Assembly (NCBI GenBank): GCA_004194705.1
Contig: SADC01000282.1
Coordinates: 124,001 to 188,000, forward strand
Direction: 5' to 3'
Source of the DNA: Ditylenchus dipsaci
Taxonomy: Eukaryota > Nematoda > Chromadorea > Rhabditida > Anguinidae
Length of the DNA stretch: 64,000 nucleotides
In this document: positions 63,401-64,000 of the stretch, piece by piece
Layout: every line of letters begins with the position of its first letter
Numbering within the stretch: position 1 is the first letter of the stretch
The notes under the pieces: model-generated
What the model was told of the DNA's origin: nothing
Seen by the model: only the letters and a program-made list of their open reading frames with translations
Database searches by the model: none
Translations under genes and position numbers: made by a program

Positions 63401-64000
63401 GGGGTTATTTCAGTGTCAATGGTCTTCTCTTTTCGTCTTTTCTTCTTCTTTCCCTCCCTTTTAAGTTGTATCTAGTATTCTTCCAGTAACATTCTCTTCA
63501 ATTTATTTCATACTGGTTACATCTGTGTCTTCATCAGCTCTCAGTGCACATGTGGCTCAATCCTGATGGTAATGTGCCATTACCCATATGGACAGATCAA
63601 CCCTTATGAACCATTTGCTGACAAATAGTGCTATTGTTTATATTGCTATTGAAAATTGAGTGAGAACTCTTGTTTAACGGGATCCAAATTGCGATATCAG
63701 CCATCCTTACCCGATAACCTGAGATGTATACCCATGGTCAGCTGTGTCAATGGTTCTCTTTTTTTAAACTTTTTTCTTTTCTTTTAGTATTTTTCCCAGT
63801 AAAATTGTCCTCAAAGGTTACACTCTGGTGGTCTGCATATGGACCGGACCCAGGTGTATTTTTTATAAAAAGGGGTACCTCATAAGCGGAGTATATTTTA
63901 GAGAGAGTCGACTGTATCCATATAGTCCGATCCGTCCTCAGCACCTAGGTGTTTGCGATGATTCATCAGTACCCCCAATTATCAATTAAAAACAATAGAC
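63401..64000. other. No gene seen; lone pogo-like tip at 63898
   Basis: AGAGAGAGTCGACTGTA at 63899-63916 is a right tip; GGGGTACCTCATAAGCGGAG before it may be its module. No left end in range and no coding evidence. Confidence 0.45.

Overview
The window is nuclear DNA from an animal, most likely a small-genome invertebrate whose gene space is crowded with DNA transposons. The evidence is spliceosomal GT-AG introns of about 50-56 nt with TTTCAG-type acceptors, an animal-type ribosomal protein S7, a mitochondrial Hsp70, an intron-bearing histone H2B, a FLYWCH zinc-finger gene and a BEL/Pao retrotransposon (an animal-only group). Short introns and FLYWCH genes fit nematodes and relatives, but I cannot fix the phylum.

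Layout. 1-8096: BEL/Pao retrotransposon on the minus strand, broken by frameshifts, with an extra SGNH-like/membrane ORF at its 3' end. 8097-15408: non-autonomous DNA elements, including an hAT-type composite (11590-13692) and a long inverted repeat carrying a hairpin-rich core (13698-14395). 15409-18064: mitochondrial Hsp70, 11 exons, minus. 18065-23558: short elements plus an HMG-box exon. 23567-26204: hAT transposon with transposase and a perfect 8-bp target duplication. 27107-27680: histone H2B. 28108-32030: palindromic elements and two exons of an unknown gene. 32033-34937: OTU-family protease gene. 35010-40155: inverted repeats and a 1.2 kb pogo-type element. 40279-45608: ribosomal protein S7 with a 3.7 kb transposon-filled intron. 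45849-48281: mariner and hAT derivatives. 49076-50295: unrecognised multi-exon gene. 52617-53042: FLYWCH gene. 53376-53863: Asn-rich exon. 53948-57957: several insertions nested in one palindrome. 57956-64000: more terminal-inverted-repeat (TIR) elements, including a three-level nest at 61194-61995.

Three general points. (i) Most non-genic DNA consists of foldback elements with recognisable target duplications (TA for pogo/mariner-like, 8 bp for hAT-like, 9 bp for one). (ii) Pogo-like elements share an outer tip and subterminal body but carry different short modules between them, and hAT-like elements each carry their own subterminal motif array. (iii) Conserved genes contain many single-base indels, often a C/G/A doublet read as one base, so most frameshifts look like sequence error rather than gene death. 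Where a gene has a large intron, it is filled with these elements while neighbouring introns stay near 55 nt.
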